A stretch of 64,000 nt of DNA from Flavobacteriaceae bacterium EG-1 (lineage in GTDB: Bacteria; Bacteroidota; Bacteroidia; Flavobacteriales; Flavobacteriaceae), in assembly GCF_009649685.1 (NCBI RefSeq), contig NZ_WJPK01000003.1, positions 267,921-331,920 on the forward strand, given 5' to 3'. The notes beneath the pieces are model-generated. The model made no database searches. It saw only the letters and a list, made by a program, of their open reading frames with translations, and was not told where the DNA came from. Below are positions 8,451 through 17,487 of the stretch, piece by piece (positions within the stretch are counted from its first letter, which is position 1; each line of letters starts with the position of its first letter). The position numbers were made by a program, and so were the translations under genes.

Positions 8451-9023
8451 TTAATCCAATGTTTTATATATTTCTACAATCCGAGCTTTAGCTCGCTTAA
8501 GTCTCATTTTTACTGCACTCTCACCTATTTGCAAAAGTTGAGTCAATTCTTTTATGGGTATATCATCTTGATACTTTAATAAAAGTAACTTCTTATCCTC
8601 TGGGTCTATAATTTCTAAAGCGCGTTTAAGTTTCTCGGCTTTCATCTCATAAAGACTGTTATCACTAACAGAAATATCTACTCCAGCATCATTATCATTT
8701 ATAGTATCAGAAGCGTCTCTTATTTTTCGTTCTCTATTTCTATTTACATAATTAACACAAAAGTTATAAGTAAATGAATAAACCCAACTAGAAAATTTAG
8801 ATTTACCATTAAAGCTAGCCAACTTAATAAATAACTGTAAGAAAACATCTTGTGTTAGGTCTTCCGCCTCTTTTTGCGATTTAGAGAAGCCATAACATTT
8901 ATTGTATATTCTTGTAGCATATCTATCGTAAAGAACACCAAATAAGGAAGTGTTGTTATCTTTTACAATATTACGCACAAGCTCTTCATCGGTAAGGTCT
9001 TCAGTGGTAATTGTCGTTTTCAA
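8451..9023 (-). CDS. ECF-type RNA polymerase sigma factor
   Basis: 190 residues with sigma region 2 (LFGVLYDRYATRIYNKCYGF, then EAEDLTQDVFLQLF near residues 62-75, and KFSSWVYSFTYNFCVNYVNR) and a region 4 helix-turn-helix (DIPIKELTQLLQIGESAVKMRL, residues about 150-175). It directs RNA polymerase to a small regulon, probably tied to envelope or osmotic state given the MscS-type gene in the same transcript. No classical membrane anti-sigma factor is seen beside it. The start is the ATG at 9023. Confidence 0.9.
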   Translation of the reverse strand: MKTTITTEDLTDEELVRNIVKDNNTSLFGVLYDRYATRIYNKCYGFSKSQKEAEDLTQDVFLQLFIKLASFNGKSKFSSWVYSFTYNFCVNYVNRNRERKIRDASDTINDNDAGVDISVSDNSLYEMKAEKLKRALEIIDPEDKKLLLLKYQDDIPIKELTQLLQIGESAVKMRLKRAKARIVEIYKTLD

Positions 9024-9124
9024 ATTACTATTTAATTTCTTCTTCTTAGAATATTTGACACCATAAAATTTAAACTGACATTTATATTATTACTAATATA
9101 ATACAATAAGCATTAATAGAAAGA

Positions 9125-9149
9125 GCCTCATAAAATGAGGCCCTTTTTT
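9125..9149 (+). terminator. Orphan terminator-like hairpin
   Basis: Perfect arms GCCTCAT and ATGAGGC around AAA, followed on the plus strand by CCTTTTTT. No plus-strand gene is visible upstream (the ECF sigma gene is on the other strand). It may end a small RNA or an antisense transcript, or may work weakly on the minus strand. Confidence 0.55.
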
Positions 9150-9330
9150 ACAACCAAAACTCAAAACTAATGAGGGAACTTCGTAATCTGAATTAAGGGG
9201 AACTTTAATTCTGATTTCTTTGAACACTACAGTACCAAATTCTTGTGTTAGTGTTAGTATTAGTTTATTTTATTTCAGTTGTATATTGTTAGGCCTTGGC
9301 TAGTGTTAAATAGTTAGGCCAACAATTAAA

Positions 9331-9513
9331 TTATTCCTGAATAGATTTCTTTTTTGAAATATATGCTGGCAAATAATTTGATTTCTCCTTTATTTTTTTC
9401 TCGTAATTAACCACAAAATATGATGGTAAAATCAAGCAAAGTGCAATTATCGATGTTAACAATCCTATCATAATAAATAATTCTATAAACGAAATATTAA
9501 TCAGTATTTTCAT
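9331..9513 (-). CDS. Possible small membrane protein, 60 residues
   Basis: MKILINISFIELFIMIGLLT opens a single hydrophobic segment (about residues 5-35) followed by a Lys-rich tail NYEKKIKEKSNYLPAYISKK. The hydrophobic-then-basic layout is what a short inner-membrane protein would show, but AT-rich DNA can produce this by chance. The surrounding 680 bp between the sigma gene and tRNA-Val have no other candidate apart from a loose repeat of GTTAGGCC at about 9288 and 9323. Weak call. Confidence 0.35.
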   Translation of the reverse strand: MKILINISFIELFIMIGLLTSIIALCLILPSYFVVNYEKKIKEKSNYLPAYISKKKSIQE

Positions 9514-9706
9514 TTCAGTAAGCGTTCTATTTGATAAGACACCAACTTTTTAAAGAAGTCACTTTTTAAGTCACTTTTTTTAAAAAAAATTAAAAAAACT
9601 CTGTTTTTAGTGTAAAAAATAGCCTTTCAAGAACTTTAGAAGCAGTGTATAATAAAGTATATTTAATTTTTAGGCACTGTAGAAAATAATAAAACTAAAA
9701 CTTTAG

Positions 9707-9781
9707 TGGGTCATACTGGATTCGAACCAGTGACCTCTGCCCTGTCAAGGCAGCGCTCTAAACCAACTGAGCTAATAACCC
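9707..9781 (-). tRNA. tRNA-Val (anticodon GAC)
   Basis: Full cloverleaf on the minus strand: acceptor GGGTTAT pairs with ATGACCC (one G-T pair), D-arm GCTC/GAGC, anticodon stem CTGCC/GGCAG with loop TTGACAG, and T-arm ACTGG-TTCGAAT-CCAGT. The anticodon GAC reads GUC valine codons. The CCA end is not encoded (CTA follows the discriminator A), so it is added after transcription. Confidence 0.96.
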
Positions 9782-9809
9782 AAAACAATTAAACTACAAT
9801 ATTAAAAGA

Positions 9810-9817
9810 CAAAAGTA
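9810..9817 (-). promoter_or_regulatory. Putative -7 element of tRNA-Val
   Basis: TACTTTTG on the minus strand fits TAnnTTTG and lies 29 bp upstream of the tRNA 5' end. No -33 box at the right distance was found. Confidence 0.35.
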
Positions 9818-9968
9818 AATAATTCAGCAATTAACTAATCTATTTGTCTTAAAAAGGAATATTTCTAATCAATTATTAGATAATTGAACTAATTTTTTAT
9901 CTATACCACTACTTTCACTGGCATATCTTATAAAAAAATGTATTTTTATATACATCACCTATTAAAAA

Positions 9969-12900
9969 ATGAGGATTCAACATTTAACAGTCTTTTTTTT
10001 AACAATACTACTAACATCGTGTTCTGTTAAATTACCAGATGAAGTTAGTAAAGCGTATCAAGAACTTCCTGAAAATATTGATTTTAATTTTGATATAAAA
10101 CCAATCTTATCAGACCGTTGCTATAATTGTCATGGTCCTGATGATAATACAAGACAAGCAGGTTTAAGGCTTGATATAGAAAAGGAGGCATTTAAAAAAT
10201 TACAAAGTGGCAATTATGCATTTGTCGCAGGAAATCCGAAAAACAGTGAAACCGTAAGACGTATTCTAAGTAATGACGTAGAAATACAAATGCCACCAAA
10301 AGATTCGCATTTATCTTTAAGTAGTCGTGAAAAAGCGTTGATAATAAAATGGATCAAACAAGGAGCTATTTGGAAAGATCATTGGGCTTTTATAAAACCT
10401 ATTAAACCAAATATACCCGATGTAAAAAATAAAAAATGGCCTTTCAACAATGCAATTGACAATTTTGTATATCAAACATTAATACAAAAAGAATTTGAGC
10501 CTTCACCGCAAGCTGATAAAGAAAGATTGTTGCGTCGTGTTTATATGGACCTAACTGGCTTACCTCCTTCAATTTCGGAAATAGATACTTTTTTAAATGA
10601 TAACGATTCTAATGCTTATGAAAAAGTAGTTGATAAATTACTAGCTTCTGATGCTACAGCTGAAAGACTTGCTGTTGATTGGATGGACCTCTCCCGATAT
10701 GCCGATTCACATGGTTTACACGCTGATGGTTGGCGTTTAATGTGGCCTTGGCGCGATTGGGTAATAAATTCTTTCAAAAAAAACAGACCTTATAACGAAT
10801 TTGTAACTTGGCAACTCGCGGGAGACCTCTTACCGAATGCCACTACAGAACAAAAATTAGCCACAGCTTTTAATAGAAACCATCCAATGACTGCTGAGGG
10901 CGGTGCTATTGAAGAAGAATTTCGATTAAATTATGTATGGGATAGAGCGGAGACAGTTGGTACTGCTTTAATGGGTTTAACTGTTGCATGTGCTCGCTGT
11001 CATGATCACAAATTTGACCCAATCTCTCAAAAAGATTATTTTCAACTAACCGCCTTTTTTAATAATGTAAAAGAATTGGGAATGACTGGAGACGATGGAA
11101 ATTATGGTCCGTTGTTGGCATTACCAGACCACGATACGCAAACTAGTTTAAACAAAATAGAACAATCAATTAATAAAAAAGAAAGTCAGTTAAAATTGAC
11201 TAAAAAGGAAATTCAAAATCTAGATGCATTTATTGCCAAAATGCCATTAGATATAACAAAAGATGGATTAGTAGGTCATTACCCACTCGATAAAATAAGT
11301 AATAGCCATAATGGTTTTATTGTGGATAACAATTTAAAAGTAACCGCATCTAAAGCACCTAAAGTTATTAAAGGCAAAAAAGGCAATGCCTTTGTTTTTA
11401 CTGGTGAATATGATGAGGTCTACTTACGAGATACCCCGAATTTTGAATTAAATGATAAATTTTCCGCTGCACTTTGGTTAAAGACAACCAAACGAGAAAA
11501 AGAAAAAACACAACAGTTAATAGGTACTTCAGGGGAAAAAAACAATTATTGGAGTGGATGGGATTTTTATTTGGATAGTTTAAATTATTTAAATGCTAGG
11601 CTTATACACTCTTTACCACATAATTACATTCAAGTTAAATCTAAAGATTCTATAAAGATAAATAACTGGAAACATGTTGCATTCACTTATGACGGTTCTG
11701 GCAAAGCGCAAGGATTGTCTTTATATATAGATGGGGAAAAAGCTGAAATTACAATTCCCTACAATCATCTTTATAAGTCGATAAAAACATTACAATCAGC
11801 CGTTCATGGCATAGAGACAAGACCTGTAAAAGTTGCCAAAAGTTATCGAAGTTTTACAGGTGAATACGGAATTTTTAAAGGTGCTCTAGATGATATTTTT
11901 ATGTATTCTAAAGAATTAACGCCTTATGAAATTACATTATTAGCTTCTGATTCGCCACCAAAACCAACTAAAGAGCAAATTGTAACTCTCGCGTTAAAAC
12001 AAAAACCAGAGATTATCGAAATAGAAGAAGAATTAAAAGACTTAAGAGGCGAATGGCTTAAATTAATGCAGCCAGTTATGGAAGTTATGGTCATGGAAGA
12101 AATGCCAGTTCAAAGACAAGCATTTGCATATAATCGTGGTGATTATGAACAACCGATGTACAAGGTAAATGCAAACACACCTGAAGTACTTCCTGCATTT
12201 CCAGAAAATACACCTAAAAATAGATTAGGCTTAGCAAAATGGATTTTTTCTGAAGATAATCCATTAACAGCCAGAGTAACTGTTAACCGTTATTGGCAAA
12301 TGATATTTGGCAAAGGGTTAGTATCTACACCACAAGATTTTGGAGTACAAGGGGCCTTACCTACACATCCGGAATTATTAGATTGGCTAGCTGTAGATTT
12401 TGTAGAAAATAATTGGGACATAAAAGCACTATTAAAAACAATGGTTATGTCTAACATTTATAAACAAAGTTCCAAAGCATCTAATATTTATTTAGAAAAA
12501 GACCCCAATAACATTTATCTAGCAAGAAGTAATAGTTATCGTTTACCTGCAGAAATGATTCGAGACAATGCTTTGGCAGCAAGTGGCTTATTAGTACAAC
12601 ATGTAGGAGGCAAAAGCGTAAAACCTTACCAGCCTAAAAATCTATGGATTGAAAAAAATAGCTTTTCACACAAGTTGTTAAATTATAAAGAATCTGAAGG
12701 TGACAGTCTCTATAGAAGAGGGCTTTATACATTTATAAGGCGTACCTCACCACATCCTGCCATGACCGCTTTTGATGCTCCATCTAGAGAAGTTTGTATC
12801 GTTAAAAGGGAAAACACAAATACTCCATTACAAGCTTTAGTTTTAATGAATGACACGCAGTTCGTTGAAGCATCAAAAATGTTAGCAGAGCGAATGACTC

Positions 12901-13169
12901 TTGAGGGGGGTAGCTCTTTAGAAGACCAAATTTCATATGGCTTCAGATTAGCAATAAGCCGCAAGCCAAAAAAAGAAGAAACTATAATTCTAAAGGACTT
13001 ATATCTCACACAAAGTGATAGGTTTCAAAAAAACCCTTCAGAAATAAAAAAGCTATTATCAGTTGGAAATAAGAAATTAAACAAATCGTTACTTAATGAA
13101 AAAACGGCCGCATTAACTATGGTTGCAAATACCATACTTAACCATGATGAAGCCTATATGAAACGTTAA
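9969..13169 (+). CDS. Planctomycete-type cytochrome lipoprotein (PSCyt1-DUF1549-LamG-DUF1553)
   Basis: 1066 residues. A lipoprotein signal peptide ends in LLTSC (Cys18), placing it on the outside of a membrane. Domains in order: a heme-binding PSCyt1 segment with CYNCH (51-55) and a downstream Met-Pro-Pro-Lys; DUF1549 (about 160-380) with a second CxxCH motif, CARCHDHKFDPI (from 341); a LamG/concanavalin-like insertion (about 440-650); and DUF1553 (about 745-1000) with RLGLAKWIFSEDNPLTARV. These domains are typical for Planctomycetes and also occur in marine Bacteroidota; the reaction is not known. It is followed after 14 bp by a DUF1501 gene, the standard partner. The cluster suggests an exported redox or polymer-processing system. 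The ATG at 9969 gives a proper signal peptide. Confidence 0.88.
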   Translation: MRIQHLTVFFLTILLTSCSVKLPDEVSKAYQELPENIDFNFDIKPILSDRCYNCHGPDDNTRQAGLRLDIEKEAFKKLQSGNYAFVAGNPKNSETVRRILSNDVEIQMPPKDSHLSLSSREKALIIKWIKQGAIWKDHWAFIKPIKPNIPDVKNKKWPFNNAIDNFVYQTLIQKEFEPSPQADKERLLRRVYMDLTGLPPSISEIDTFLNDNDSNAYEKVVDKLLASDATAERLAVDWMDLSRYADSHGLHADGWRLMWPWRDWVINSFKKNRPYNEFVTWQLAGDLLPNATTEQKLATAFNRNHPMTAEGGAIEEEFRLNYVWDRAETVGTALMGLTVACARCHDHKFDPISQKDYFQLTAFFNNVKELGMTGDDGNYGPLLALPDHDTQTSLNKIEQSINKKESQLKLTKKEIQNLDAFIAKMPLDITKDGLVGHYPLDKISNSHNGFIVDNNLKVTASKAPKVIKGKKGNAFVFTGEYDEVYLRDTPNFELNDKFSAALWLKTTKREKEKTQQLIGTSGEKNNYWSGWDFYLDSLNYLNARLIHSLPHNYIQVKSKDSIKINNWKHVAFTYDGSGKAQGLSLYIDGEKAEITIPYNHLYKSIKTLQSAVHGIETRPVKVAKSYRSFTGEYGIFKGALDDIFMYSKELTPYEITLLASDSPPKPTKEQIVTLALKQKPEIIEIEEELKDLRGEWLKLMQPVMEVMVMEEMPVQRQAFAYNRGDYEQPMYKVNANTPEVLPAFPENTPKNRLGLAKWIFSEDNPLTARVTVNRYWQMIFGKGLVSTPQDFGVQGALPTHPELLDWLAVDFVENNWDIKALLKTMVMSNIYKQSSKASNIYLEKDPNNIYLARSNSYRLPAEMIRDNALAASGLLVQHVGGKSVKPYQPKNLWIEKNSFSHKLLNYKESEGDSLYRRGLYTFIRRTSPHPAMTAFDAPSREVCIVKRENTNTPLQALVLMNDTQFVEASKMLAERMTLEGGSSLEDQISYGFRLAISRKPKKEETIILKDLYLTQSDRFQKNPSEIKKLLSVGNKKLNKSLLNEKTAALTMVANTILNHDEAYMKR

Positions 13170-13183
13170 TATTACCATCGAAA

Positions 13184-14647
13184 ATGTGTACACATAATCA
13201 TAAAAAAAATTATTCTAGACGCGACTTTTTAACAAAAACAAGTTTAGGCATGGGAGCACTATCTATGGCTTCTATGTTAGACCCAATGGATTTGTTTTCA
13301 AACAATAAGCAAAACCTGGTTAATTCACTTGGTAGTGGAGGCGTATTGGGTAATCCGCATTTTCCGGCAAAAGTTAAACGCGTTATTTATTTATTTCAGA
13401 GTGGTGCACCTTCGCAATTAGATTTATTTGATTACAAGCCATTATTAAATAAAATGCAAGGCCAAGATTTACCGAAAAGTGTACAAGGGGAGCAACGCCT
13501 TACAGGAATGTCATCTGGTCAGGCGACATTACCCATTGCAGGTACTATTTTCGATTTTAAGCAACATGGAGATAGTGGTGCATGGATGTCTAATTTAATG
13601 CCACATACTGCTAAAATTGTTGATGAGCTATGTTTTATAAAATCGATGTATACCGAAGCCATTAACCATGACCCTGCTGTGACATTTTTTCAAACAGGAT
13701 CACAATTGCCAGGCAGACCTTCAATAGGATCATGGGTTAGTTATGGTTTAGGTACCGATAACAAAAATTTACCAGAGTTTGTTGTCTTAGTTACGAAGGA
13801 CAAATTTGGCCAACCCCTATATTCTAAAGCTTGGGGTAATGGTTTTTTACCCTCACAACATCAGGGAGTACAATTTAGATCAGGTAAAGATCCTGTCCTA
13901 TATTTAACTAACCCACCAGGAATTGATGGAAAGAGTAGACGCGAACAATTAAATCATCTACAAAAATTAGAACAACTAAATCACAACGATGTAGGCGACC
14001 CAGAAATTCTTGCACGAATGGCTCAATATGAAATGGCTTTTCGCATGCAAACTTCGGTTCCGGAAATTATGGATACAAAAGACGAATCAGATGCAACTTA
14101 TGAAATGTATGGTGAAGATAGTCGAAAACCAGGCACCTATGCTGCCAATTGTATTTTAGCTCGTAGATTAGCAGAACGTGATGTAAAATTTATTCAAGTA
14201 TATCATCAAGGTTGGGATCAACATGGCAACTTACCAAATGCAATAAAAATTCAATGTAAAGAAACAGATCAAGCTACTGCCGCATTAATTACAGATTTAA
14301 AACAACGCGGTATGCTTGAAGACACCCTAGTTGTATGGGGGGGAGAATTTGGCAGAACAAATTATTCTCAAGGCAAATTAACTCCTGATAATTTTGGTAG
14401 AGATCATCATCCAAAATGTTTTACAATTTTTATGGCTGGAGCTGGTATAAAAAAAGGTTTTACATTAGGCGCAACTGATGATTTCGGCTATAATGTTGCC
14501 CAACGACCAGTACATGTACATGATTTTCAAGCAACGTTAATGCATCTATTAGGAGTAGATCACGAACGACTTACGTTTAAATTTCAAGGTAGAAGATATC
14601 GACTAACAGACGTACACGGCGATGTGGTTAAAGAAATTTTAGCCTAG
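13184..14647 (+). CDS. DUF1501 protein, Tat-exported
   Basis: 487 residues. The N-terminus has a twin-arginine signal, SRRDFLTKTSLGMGALSMAS, so it is exported folded, often with a metal cofactor. The rest is DUF1501, a family of the alkaline phosphatase/sulfatase superfamily: visible blocks are RVIYLFQSGAPSQLDLFDYK (near residue 65), the HDPAVTFFQTGSQLPGRPS region, WDQHGNLPNAI (near 345) and VVWGGEFGRTN with GRDHHPKCFT (near 385-410), which supply the acidic and His residues expected to bind metal. Substrate unknown. It directly follows the DUF1549/DUF1553 gene and precedes the DUF2231 cytochrome gene by 166 bp. Confidence 0.9.
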   Translation: MCTHNHKKNYSRRDFLTKTSLGMGALSMASMLDPMDLFSNNKQNLVNSLGSGGVLGNPHFPAKVKRVIYLFQSGAPSQLDLFDYKPLLNKMQGQDLPKSVQGEQRLTGMSSGQATLPIAGTIFDFKQHGDSGAWMSNLMPHTAKIVDELCFIKSMYTEAINHDPAVTFFQTGSQLPGRPSIGSWVSYGLGTDNKNLPEFVVLVTKDKFGQPLYSKAWGNGFLPSQHQGVQFRSGKDPVLYLTNPPGIDGKSRREQLNHLQKLEQLNHNDVGDPEILARMAQYEMAFRMQTSVPEIMDTKDESDATYEMYGEDSRKPGTYAANCILARRLAERDVKFIQVYHQGWDQHGNLPNAIKIQCKETDQATAALITDLKQRGMLEDTLVVWGGEFGRTNYSQGKLTPDNFGRDHHPKCFTIFMAGAGIKKGFTLGATDDFGYNVAQRPVHVHDFQATLMHLLGVDHERLTFKFQGRRYRLTDVHGDVVKEILA

Positions 14648-14813
14648 TCTTAATTACAAGAATTAATATGACTCATAAAAAAATCATTCCAAAAAATCCA
14701 TTCATGAGACACCCATTCTCTTTCATATTAACTACCCTTTTGAGGCGTTGATTAAAGTATTTTGTAAAGCCCATTAATAAATCCAATTATAATCGTACCA
14801 AATAAGAATTTGC

Positions 14814-16184
14814 ATGATAGCATTAGAATTTTCAACATTTTTAGGCCGTTTTCATCCATTATTTGTTCATTTACCGATAGGATTCTTAATCTTAGCTATA
14901 TTATTAGAATGGCTCGAGAGTTTCAGAAAAGCAGAAACAAAAAGCAAGTTAATACCTATTGCATGGCTATTAGGCGCTATTAGTGCTGCTGCTGCTGCTT
15001 TTTCTGGTTGGTGGTTAGGAGAAACAGGACTATACGAAGAAGACATGCTCTTTTCGCATCGTTGGTTAGGAATTGCACTTGTATTATTTGCCTTTATCGG
15101 ATGGTGGTTAAAGAAGAACCCTAAATCCCATTCAAAATTTCTTCAAAATGGATTCAACATTGCAATTTTATTAATGTTATCTATTGAAGGTCATAAAGGA
15201 GGAAACCTAACCCATGGCGAAACATATCTAACCGAATATGCTCCAGAATCGATACAAGAAATTTTAGGTGTTTCAGCTGATAAAGATACCTTAACTATAT
15301 TAGGAACCCCAGATTCAGTATTAGTGTTTAAAGATTTAATTCAACCAATTTTTAAATCTAAATGTATTGCTTGTCATAATAACAAAGTGAAGAGAGGTGG
15401 GTTAAATATGGCACATACTGATTCTATACAACTTGGAGGAGACGGTGGTCTTGCAATTGCACCTGGCAACTTAGAAGAGAGTGAATTGTTTAGACGCATT
15501 ACTCTACCTCAAAAAAATATCAAATTTATGCCCCCTACAAATAACGCTTTGACTTATGATGAAATAAAAACTATTGAATGGTGGATAAGCAAAGGAGCAT
15601 CTTATGAAGATGCGGCTTCTAAATTTGCCGTTGATGAGAATATTAAGCCAGTTTTATTGAGAAGATTTGGGCTTGATATGAATCCAAAACCTTGGTATGA
15701 AACCGTAACCATCGCTCCAGCTGACAGCACCAAAATAGCAAACTTAATAAAACTTGGTTTTTCAGTTAATACCTTAGGAGCAACAAATCCGCTTTTAGAT
15801 ATAAAATATACTGGTAAAGATTTAACAGAAGAGAAAATTAAAGCATTAGAAGAAGTTAAAAATCATATTACATGGTTATCATTAGCGCGAACAAATGTTG
15901 AAAGTGATTGGCTTTCTTCTATATCTGGTTTTACAAACTTAACACGACTACAATTAGAAAACACTAGTATTTCAGATAATGGTGTTTCATATTTGTCGGG
16001 GTTGAGCCATCTGGAATCTTTAAATCTTTATGGCACAAACGTAACCGATTCCAGTCTTGTTGATATTCAAAAAATGAACGGTTTAAAACGTGTTTATCTA
16101 TGGGGAACAAAAGTGAAATCTGAAACAGCCAAGAATATCTCTGAAAATAAAGAAGGTTTAGAAATCATTTTAGGCGAAGGATAA
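14814..16184 (+). CDS. DUF2231 membrane protein with cytochrome c (PSCyt1) and leucine-rich C-terminus
   Basis: 456 residues in three parts. The first 130 residues hold four membrane segments of DUF2231 type (start FLGRFHPLFVHLPIGFLILA), with conserved His residues that may bind heme b. A PSCyt1 domain follows with CIACH at 184-188 and MPPTNNALTYDE as likely axial-ligand region. The C-terminal 110 residues are leucine-rich repeats (LTRLQLENTSISDNGVSYLS, then LESLNLYGTNVTD). It looks like the membrane redox anchor of the preceding two gene products: electrons could pass between the quinone pool and the periplasmic partners. This role is inferred from domain layout. It ends 6 bp from a convergent gene, without a terminator. 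Confidence 0.85.
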   Translation: MIALEFSTFLGRFHPLFVHLPIGFLILAILLEWLESFRKAETKSKLIPIAWLLGAISAAAAAFSGWWLGETGLYEEDMLFSHRWLGIALVLFAFIGWWLKKNPKSHSKFLQNGFNIAILLMLSIEGHKGGNLTHGETYLTEYAPESIQEILGVSADKDTLTILGTPDSVLVFKDLIQPIFKSKCIACHNNKVKRGGLNMAHTDSIQLGGDGGLAIAPGNLEESELFRRITLPQKNIKFMPPTNNALTYDEIKTIEWWISKGASYEDAASKFAVDENIKPVLLRRFGLDMNPKPWYETVTIAPADSTKIANLIKLGFSVNTLGATNPLLDIKYTGKDLTEEKIKALEEVKNHITWLSLARTNVESDWLSSISGFTNLTRLQLENTSISDNGVSYLSGLSHLESLNLYGTNVTDSSLVDIQKMNGLKRVYLWGTKVKSETAKNISENKEGLEIILGEG

Positions 16185-16190
16185 TTGTAA

Positions 16191-16373
16191 TTACTGCCCT
16201 AATTCTTTTACCTCAACAGACGACAATTCTCCCATATTAAATGAGGTTGATATCTCAATAGGGTTACAACATACTTCACAATCTTCAACATATGTTTGTT
16301 GTTGTATTGAAGTATCCATCAACATTGATATCTGTTCCCAACAATATGGGCATTGAAAAAAATGTTCATACAT
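16191..16373 (-). CDS. CPXCG-motif cysteine-rich small protein
   Basis: 60 residues with two Cys pairs, CPYCW (8-12) and CEVCC (33-37), a zinc-ribbon-like arrangement. Belongs to the CPXCG-type family of short proteins of unknown function; the usual Gly after the first pair is Trp here. It ends in an acidic segment. It is followed upstream on the same strand by the Gfo/Idh/MocA gene (18 bp apart), so the two may share a transcript. Confidence 0.75.
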   Translation of the reverse strand: MYEHFFQCPYCWEQISMLMDTSIQQQTYVEDCEVCCNPIEISTSFNMGELSSVEVKELGQ

Positions 16374-16391
16374 TCTAAAGAATAAACTAAT

Positions 16392-17414
16392 TTAAAGCTG
16401 CACCATTTTTTCAATTTCAGACGAACGGTAAAAAGCGGTTATAACAGCTACGGCTTTTCTTGCTTCAGTTCCGCTAACCATAGGACTACCATTTTCTTTT
16501 ATAGCAAAAATCATATCCTGAATTACTGTCTTATGATTTTCATGACCTATACTAGTAGGATCTGATGCCCCAGTACCATCAATAGAAGTCTCAATTAATT
16601 TAGGTTTCTCAACATTTAGAATATTCCATTGAACAATCTTACCTCCTTCTAATAAAATACTACCATATTCTCCAAAAATCTCTAATCGCTCGGAATAACC
16701 AGGATACAAAGCAGTACCACCCGTTATTGTTCCTATTGCGCCATTATTGAAATTTAAAACACCAATTCCAACATCTTCACCTTCTATATTATGCACCATT
16801 GTTTTTACATTGCCGAATACAGATTTCACATCACCCATTAAATTCAACAATAAATCTATAGTGTGTATCCCTTGATTCATAAAAGCAGCACCGCCATCAA
16901 AACGTTTGGTCCCCCTCCATGGATTCTTAGCATAGTATTCTTTATTTCGATACCAGTTGATATGAGCATTTCCCATGAGTAACTTTCCAAGTTTCCCTTC
17001 CTTGATAGCTTTTTCAGCCAACATATAGTCTTTGCTACATCTATTTTGCAAAACACAACCTAAAATAACATTGTTATTTTTACAACTTAGTATTACTTCA
17101 TCTATTTTTTCTGGTGTAACCTCCAAAGGTTTTTCACTTAAAATATGTTTTCCCGCTGCTGCAGCTTTTTTAATAGCTTCACCATGGTTACCACTTTCAT
17201 TACAAACACAAATTAATTGAATTTCTGATAGGGCAAGCAATTTATCAATATCATCAAACACCTTAACTCCAAATGTTTTTTCTACTTCAGAAACTCTAGA
17301 TGATGATTTTGTAAACAATGCTACTAATTCAACCTCTTCTAATTCTGAAATACATTTCTTATAGGTATTTACAATAGATCCTGTTCCAATTATTCCAACT
17401 CCAATTTTGGCCAT
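16392..17414 (-). CDS. Gfo/Idh/MocA family oxidoreductase
   Basis: 340 residues. An N-terminal Rossmann fold starts GVGIIGTGSIVNTYKKCI and has the EKP motif (LSEKPLEVT, near residue 95), which holds the nicotinamide. The C-terminal alpha/beta domain carries the conserved GGAAFMNQGIHTIDLLLNLMG, with the catalytic-region His. Such enzymes oxidise or reduce sugars, inositols or related compounds with NAD(P). The substrate cannot be told. No signal peptide, so cytoplasmic. It lies convergent to the DUF1501/cytochrome cluster and downstream of an RND efflux operon, and neither context fixes its role. Confidence 0.88.
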   Translation of the reverse strand: MAKIGVGIIGTGSIVNTYKKCISELEEVELVALFTKSSSRVSEVEKTFGVKVFDDIDKLLALSEIQLICVCNESGNHGEAIKKAAAAGKHILSEKPLEVTPEKIDEVILSCKNNNVILGCVLQNRCSKDYMLAEKAIKEGKLGKLLMGNAHINWYRNKEYYAKNPWRGTKRFDGGAAFMNQGIHTIDLLLNLMGDVKSVFGNVKTMVHNIEGEDVGIGVLNFNNGAIGTITGGTALYPGYSERLEIFGEYGSILLEGGKIVQWNILNVEKPKLIETSIDGTGASDPTSIGHENHKTVIQDMIFAIKENGSPMVSGTEARKAVAVITAFYRSSEIEKMVQL

Positions 17415-17487
17415 TAATGCTTTTATTTAGAAAGAGAAGATAGCTTTTTTTACTCCTCAAAACAAGAATAAAAAATCGGTAAATTAA

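Noticed and set aside
14668-14751. 27-codon frame (MTHKKIIPKNPFMRHPF) between the DUF1501 and DUF2231 genes
   Set aside because: Too short and without terminator-attenuator structure or regulatory codon runs.
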